Below, piece after piece: positions 6,163 to 9,381 of a stretch of 9,381 nt of DNA; position 1 is the stretch's first letter; each line of letters starts with the position of its first letter. The translations under genes and the position numbers were made by a program. The notes beneath the pieces are model-generated. The model was not told the origin of the DNA, made no database searches, and saw only the letters and a program-made list of their open reading frames with translations. This DNA is from a bacterium (GTDB taxonomy: Bacteria > Pseudomonadota > Alphaproteobacteria > Rhizobiales > Xanthobacteraceae), in assembly GCA_029946075.1 (NCBI GenBank), contig JAQSDT010000012.1, positions 1 through 9,381 of the forward strand. Direction: 5' to 3'.

Positions 6163-7207
6163 GCCCGCGTCGCCTCAAAAGCTGCTCCGCATAGTCCACC
6201 GTCACGGTGAACCTGCAGCGGCACGCCAGCGTCTCCGCAGTCGGTGCTTTCGGGTCGTGCGGATACTCCAGTTGCGCCCCGGACGGACTGACGAACTTCG
6301 CCTCGAATGGCACCTTCTGGCCGTGCATCGCGCGGTGCGTATGCCTGACCCGGCCGTCGTCCATGGACAGCCACGTCTTGGTGATGACCGCCACGTCAAC
6401 GTCGCCCTTGGCGATGGCCTGACGCCATGCCTGGATTTTGCTCTCGTTGAGAGCAGAGAACGTCTCATTGAGCGCGATCGTGTCGCCGCGCAGTTTCAGG
6501 TAGCCGTCGGCGAGTCGTCCGGTGATTTTCGCAACGTCGTTCTGCGAAAGGGCTCGGCCCTCCTCGATTGACTTGATGACCGAGCGGTCAAACCGCTTGT
6601 CGCGCTTGCCCAAGGTCAGATAGTGCCGCATCCGCGCAGGATCGCCCGACAGCAGGTCTTGGCGCGCCGTGGCCACATATCTGGCCTGCGCGGCCGTCAG
6701 CCCCAGAATGCCGCCTGTGCGGACGCCTGTGCCACCCACCCGCCCGATGATGTCGAGTGCCGTCCGTGTCGGGTTGTCGCCCCTTGCAAGCCCGTCGATC
6801 ATCTTCTCGCGAACGGCCTGCAACTGGTCTTGGATGATGCGCGTGATCAGCGATCCGGAATGCTCGCGGAGCCACTGCTCTGCGAAGATGTTGCGCACGT
6901 CGAAGCGGATCACGACCTGATACCCATCAGGCCCGCGAAGCGATGGCATTTGCTGCACTTCGCCGACACCGCCCGCATTGAAAGTCTGGCGGATGGCTTC
7001 GTCCAGTTCCCGAAACGCCGCATCCTCCAGGTTCATCGCCTGGATCGCGCCGGCAATGTCCCCTCGCTCCAGCCGTTCCACGATGCGCCGCAGGACGATC
7101 GTGGAGCGGATGTCCTCGATCGCCGACAGAAACGCTTTCCTGACGACCGGCTCCCACTGCGAAACAAGAAGCTCGAACTGCTCCTTGGGAGAGAGCCGGT
7201 GTAGCAT
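6155..7207 (-). CDS. Minor head protein, Mu F / SPP1 gp7-like
   Basis: 350 residues, ATG at 7207, TAA at 6157-6155. The start overlaps the previous stop in TAATG, so it is translationally coupled; no clear ribosome-binding site is seen. The C-terminal part carries the head-morphogenesis signature: KTWLSMDDGRVRHTHRAMHGQ (277-297), SPSGAQLEYPHDPKAP (307-322) and a Cys pair in ACRCRF (328-333). The first 270 residues are mostly helical, with DNPTRTALDIIGRVGG (144-159) typical of the family. These proteins are carried in small numbers inside the head near the portal and affect assembly or DNA delivery. Usually the gene lies next to the portal, upstream of the capsid gene; here it lies five genes after the capsid gene. 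No fused toxin or ADP-ribosyltransferase domain is present after the motif. Confidence 0.88.
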   Translation of the reverse strand: MLHRLSPKEQFELLVSQWEPVVRKAFLSAIEDIRSTIVLRRIVERLERGDIAGAIQAMNLEDAAFRELDEAIRQTFNAGGVGEVQQMPSLRGPDGYQVVIRFDVRNIFAEQWLREHSGSLITRIIQDQLQAVREKMIDGLARGDNPTRTALDIIGRVGGTGVRTGGILGLTAAQARYVATARQDLLSGDPARMRHYLTLGKRDKRFDRSVIKSIEEGRALSQNDVAKITGRLADGYLKLRGDTIALNETFSALNESKIQAWRQAIAKGDVDVAVITKTWLSMDDGRVRHTHRAMHGQKVPFEAKFVSPSGAQLEYPHDPKAPTAETLACRCRFTVTVDYAEQLLRRRGRG

Positions 7208-7614
7208 TAGAGCGTTACGCCCGTGACGATGATGCCAACGCCGAGCATCGATGCGCTCTTGGCGAGGCCCATCAGCACGACGGTATCGCCGGTCAGCACG
7301 TCGGCCACTGGGCAGATGCCGCCCGGAGTCGGGCTAAGATAATAGGCGAGCCCGGGCGTCAGGGTCGCGCCGATCGTCAGGTCGCCGGCCTTCAAGATGG
7401 ACAGCGGCTGGTTGGGCGAGGCGGAATGCAGCGCAATGCCTGTCGGGATGCGCGCCTCGGCCGTCGCGGAGTCGCAGTCGGCAAGGGCATAGAGCCCGGT
7501 GGCCGCAACGCGATACACGGCCTGCCCCGCCGTGACGGCAACGCCCGTCCTGCCATTTTCGATAGTTCCGCCGTTCGCCACGACGTTCGCGGCAGTGATT
7601 GTCAGGTCAACCAT
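7207..7614 (-). CDS. Small virion structural protein, decoration-like
   Basis: 135 residues, ATG at 7614, TAA at 7209-7207. GGAG lies 8 nt before the start. Rich in Ala, Gly, Thr and Val, few charged residues, with alternating short strands: TITAANVVANGG (5-16), VTAGQAVYRVAATGLYALADCDS (27-49), PTGIALHSASPNQPLSILKAGDLTIGATLTPGLAYYLSPTPGGICP (57-102). I recognise this pattern from small phage virion proteins found in head or fibre modules; it fits a beta-sandwich capsid decoration or cement protein, but no catalytic motif or specific family name can be given. Placement among neck genes argues for a head role. Confidence 0.75.
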   Translation of the reverse strand: MVDLTITAANVVANGGTIENGRTGVAVTAGQAVYRVAATGLYALADCDSATAEARIPTGIALHSASPNQPLSILKAGDLTIGATLTPGLAYYLSPTPGGICPVADVLTGDTVVLMGLAKSASMLGVGIIVTGVTL

Positions 7615-7635
7615 ATGAGGTTCTCCAATTGGCGG

Positions 7636-8013
7636 CTAAGCCGCGCACCAAGCTTTCCATGCCGCCACAGTGCCGGCGGCTGGAATAGGGGTCAGGTTCG
7701 TGATCACGCGCTCGGCGCCATCGATCACCAGTAGATCCGTGACGAGCGGCACGACTTCCGGAACCGCGAACGTCACCATGTCGCCGGTCTCCACGATGAG
7801 CGTGCCGTTCTCGTAGCGCTGGTGCAGCCGTTTGACCGCGGCGCTGAGCGGATAGGTGACTGGCGTTTCCGCACCCGGTATCCATGGCGTCAATGGGTCA
7901 GGCGCGGCTGTGGTGATGCGTTTGAGGGTGACGGTGCCTTGCCCCAGCCCGCCGTCGGCGTCAGGCAGCAGGACCTCTGCGACCATGTCGGCCATTTCGT
8001 CATAGAAGCCCAT
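7636..8013 (-). CDS. Probable head-closure / neck protein
   Basis: 125 residues from ATG at 8013 to TAG at 7638-7636. The open frame extends 14 codons upstream into the DnaT-like gene, but MGFYDEMADMVAEVLLPDA at 8013 is the natural start: it lies 2 bases after the preceding TAG and a GGTGG sits 7 nt upstream. The protein is short and probably beta-rich after an N-terminal helix: GTVTLKRITTAAPDPLTPWIPG (about 26-47), then YENGTLIVETGDMVTFAVPEV and LLVIDGAERVITNLTPIPAAGTVAAWKAWC. The last part, a strand pair with a basic residue followed by PxxxGTVxxW, resembles the ends of head-tail stopper proteins. Between the DnaT-like adaptor and the gp10-like gene the expected function is head closure. 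This is by position; I do not recognise the family with certainty. Confidence 0.7.
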   Translation of the reverse strand: MGFYDEMADMVAEVLLPDADGGLGQGTVTLKRITTAAPDPLTPWIPGAETPVTYPLSAAVKRLHQRYENGTLIVETGDMVTFAVPEVVPLVTDLLVIDGAERVITNLTPIPAAGTVAAWKAWCAA

Positions 8014-8015
8014 GG

Positions 8016-8504
8016 CTAGACCACCAGGACCGTGGGGAACGACCGCCCGTCGCACAGGAAGGCGGCAAGCAAGCCCTCAATCTCCCCGTCGATCCGGGCG
8101 AAGTTGCCCGCCCTGAATTCGATCGTCTCCGGCCCGAAGAACTCTCTCTCGATGCCCTCGACCTTTTGGCGCTTGATGCGCCGGGACGGATCTACTGTCG
8201 TCGAGGTCCAGCCGGGAATGGAGGCCTCAAGCCATGCGGCCCGATAGGACGCGTTCACGATTGCGTTCGGTATGACGGTATCGCCAAGCGCTTGGCCAAA
8301 CACCTCCATGCCGGTGCGCGGCCATGCCCGGTCTTGGTCAATGCCGCCGGTCGGATAGCCGCAGAAGCGCCAGCCATAGACGGCGTCGACATAGCCGCTA
8401 CCGCGCTCGCGGAGGACGGCAAGCGTCGGCGCACCGCCGGGTAGGGTGAACCCGTTGGTCGCGAGCCAGTCGGTCAGGCCCTGGTCGGTGCCATAGCCGG
8501 CCAC
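8016..8504 (-). CDS. DnaT-like protein, likely head-tail adaptor
   Basis: 162 residues, GTG at 8504, TAG at 8018-8016. An in-frame TAA (8513-8511, the stop of the previous gene) lies three codons upstream, so GTG 8504 is the first usable start; GGAG within the end of the previous gene is 9 nt away. The segment GSGYVDAVYGWRFCGYPTGG, then DQDRAWPRTG (56-65), is the signature of the phage family annotated 'putative DnaT-like ssDNA-binding protein', followed by VIPNAIVNASYRAAWLEA (77-94) and a C-terminal region with RIKRQKVEGIEREFFG. Despite the name, these genes lie right after capsid genes in many phages and probably encode a head-tail connector; helices 80-95 and 140-150 suit such a fold. The connector role is inference. 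Confidence 0.82.
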   Translation of the reverse strand: MAGYGTDQGLTDWLATNGFTLPGGAPTLAVLRERGSGYVDAVYGWRFCGYPTGGIDQDRAWPRTGMEVFGQALGDTVIPNAIVNASYRAAWLEASIPGWTSTTVDPSRRIKRQKVEGIEREFFGPETIEFRAGNFARIDGEIEGLLAAFLCDGRSFPTVLVV

Positions 8505-8510
8505 TGGTGC

Positions 8511-8801
8511 TTACTCCGCCAACTTCTTGTCAATTTCGGCCTGGATGCGCTCGTCACCCCATCGCTTGTCGATCTTGATGCCGAGTTCCGATGCCTGGCT
8601 CGCCAGATCGTCCGCCTTTGTCTTCTCGGCAGCCTTCTCTCCGGCCGCGCCAACCGCGAAGCTCTCCGGGTTGCCCTTCACGCCCGCCAATTCCTCGCTG
8701 GTGAGCGGGTGCTCGACAGTCTCGCCGGGCGCCACCGACACGATGATGCCCTTGTGCCAGAAGCCGCGCTGGCTGGTCGCGATGTTCGTGATCTTCGTCA
8801 T
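8511..8801 (-). CDS. Small head-module protein with HeH/LEM-like C-terminus
   Basis: 96 residues if started at ATG 8801; two more residues if started at ATG 8807. AGGAG (8812-8808) touches the first ATG but is 6 nt from the second, so 8801 is preferred. The N-terminal half reads RGFWHKGIIVSVAPGETVEHPLTSEELAG (12-40), a beta pattern common in small proteins next to capsid genes. A charged linker follows, and residues 68-96 (SQASELGIKIDKRWGDERIQAEI) look like an HeH/LEM-type helix-extension-helix DNA-binding fold. Position immediately after the major capsid gene suggests a head-associated or assembly role; this is inference. Confidence 0.78.
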   Translation of the reverse strand: MTKITNIATSQRGFWHKGIIVSVAPGETVEHPLTSEELAGVKGNPESFAVGAAGEKAAEKTKADDLASQASELGIKIDKRWGDERIQAEIDKKLAE

Positions 8802-8807
8802 GCTCAT

Positions 8808-8812
8808 CTCCT
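8808..8812 (-). promoter_or_regulatory. Ribosome-binding site deciding the start of the small head-module gene
   Basis: AGGAG is directly followed by ATGAGCATG. Spacing is 0 nt to the first ATG and 6 nt to the second, so the second (8801) is the more likely start. Confidence 0.7.
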
Positions 8813-8825
8813 GTCAGGGGGAGAA

Positions 8826-8845
8826 GGGGCGACCGAGGCCGCCCC
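8826..8845 (-). terminator. GC-rich hairpin after the capsid gene (partial terminator or mRNA-stability element)
   Basis: On the minus strand GGGGCGGC and GTCGCCCC pair over 8 bp with one G-U wobble around a CUCG tetraloop, beginning 6 nt after two tandem stops (TGATGA, 8857-8852) of the capsid gene. Only two T follow the stem (TTCTCC), so full termination is unlikely; it could protect the capsid mRNA from 3' decay or lower expression of the genes behind it. Confidence 0.55.
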
Positions 8846-8854
8846 TATCCATCA

Positions 8855-9381
8855 TCACGGCGCGTCGTAGATGCCGTCCATGTAGAGCATGGCCTTCGGC
8901 AGACGGACTTCCGTTCCGCCCGTGCGCATCACACCCGCAACTTCCCAGGTCATCGAAGACTTCTGGAAAGGCGTCAGGAAGCGGTGCGGCATGGGAAGGT
9001 GGAAGCGCAGAACGTCCGGCGAGCGGGCGTAGAGGATCGCGCGACCGTCGCCGCCCGGGTCGGCGGTGTTCAGTTCGAACATCTCCGAAATGAGCAGCGG
9101 CTGACCGGTGCGGGCCGTGTAGCGGTTGGTCCGCTGCAGGAAGGTCAGCACCGTTTCGTTGGTGTCCGGCATGCGCTTGCCGAGCGTGCCCATCACACCG
9201 GACGGGAGCAGGAGCGTATTGGCAAGCTCGGTGCCCTTGGTCGTGGTGTAGATGGATTCGATCGCCAGGTTGATGTCGTCCGCGATCTGGTCGCCGGTCT
9301 TGGCTGCCCAGAACGTCGCCGAGCCGGTGCCGTTGCCGAGAACATCGGCCGCGGTCACGTTGGCATCGTTGATGAGGCCGG
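8855..9381 (-). CDS. Major capsid protein, DUF2184-like, N-terminus outside window
   Basis: 174 C-terminal residues; the frame is open to the window edge, where GLINDANV precedes an internal GTG at 9358 that is therefore not the start. Motifs fit the DUF2184 capsid family with an HK97-type fold: GLINDANVTAADVL (1-14 of the visible part), WAAKTGDQIADDINLAIESIYTTTKG (24-49), NTLLLPSGVMGTLG (54-67), NETVLTFLQRTNRYTARTG (74-92), then LYARSPDVLRFHLPMPHRFLTP (116-137) and a terminal TEVRLPKAMLYMDGIYDAP. In this family the segment before the end carries the PMPxRFLxP element and the end is RxPxAxxYxDGI. The protein forms the head shell. It ends in two tandem TGA codons and is followed by a strong hairpin. 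Confidence 0.88.
   Translation of the reverse strand, partial: GLINDANVTAADVLGNGTGSATFWAAKTGDQIADDINLAIESIYTTTKGTELANTLLLPSGVMGTLGKRMPDTNETVLTFLQRTNRYTARTGQPLLISEMFELNTADPGGDGRAILYARSPDVLRFHLPMPHRFLTPFQKSSMTWEVAGVMRTGGTEVRLPKAMLYMDGIYDAP

Noticed and set aside
1..9381. CRISPR array, tRNA, integrase or attachment site, toxin-antitoxin or anti-defence genes
   Set aside because: No repeated spacer pattern, cloverleaf, recombinase motif or small accessory gene pair was seen; coding space is almost fully used by structural genes.

Overview
The window is a stretch of a tailed-phage (siphovirus-type) virion module, either a free phage or a prophage. Every supported gene lies on the minus strand, so the module reads from right (9381) to left (1). 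The DNA is GC-rich with matching codon use. Together with the protein styles (a DUF2184-like capsid, a DnaT-like neck protein, lambda/HK97-type tail genes) this suggests a phage of a GC-rich proteobacterium, perhaps an alphaproteobacterium such as a sphingomonad. The host is inference. No integrase, repressor, tRNA, attachment site, lysis gene or bacterial gene is visible, so the window does not separate prophage from lytic phage.

Head and neck (9381 to 5713): the C-terminal 174 residues of a DUF2184-like major capsid protein; a GC-rich hairpin; a small HeH/LEM-like protein; a DnaT-like protein probably acting as head-tail adaptor; an unrecognised 125-residue protein in the position of a head-closure protein; a small Gly/Ala-rich decoration-like virion protein; a Mu F / SPP1 gp7-like minor head protein; and an HK97 gp10-like protein.

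Tail (5711 to 627): tail terminator, tail tube, a pair of overlapping tail assembly chaperone genes, tape measure protein, and two minor tail proteins in the positions of lambda gpM/gpL. The genes are tightly packed, with gaps of 1 to about 40 bases or short overlaps, which indicates one polycistronic, translationally coupled transcript. The clearest find is a programmed -1 frameshift signal in the chaperone gene. An in-phase A AAT TTC heptamer is followed 5 nt later by a perfect 8-bp GC-rich stem, and the -1 frame is open for 126 codons. This gives a 250-residue long form, analogous to lambda gpG/gpGT but with a different slippery sequence.

Left end (1 to 626): a free-standing HNH endonuclease gene, running off the window, sits directly behind the second minor tail gene, where further tail-tip genes would be expected. 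It has lower GC than its neighbours (about 57% by hand count). It is separated by a 100-base spacer holding a 15-base palindrome, and the last 45 bases of the preceding tail gene are strikingly AT-rich (12 G/C of 45). This looks like a homing-type insertion point in the tail operon. There is no non-coding stretch over 300 bases, and no plus-strand gene is supported.
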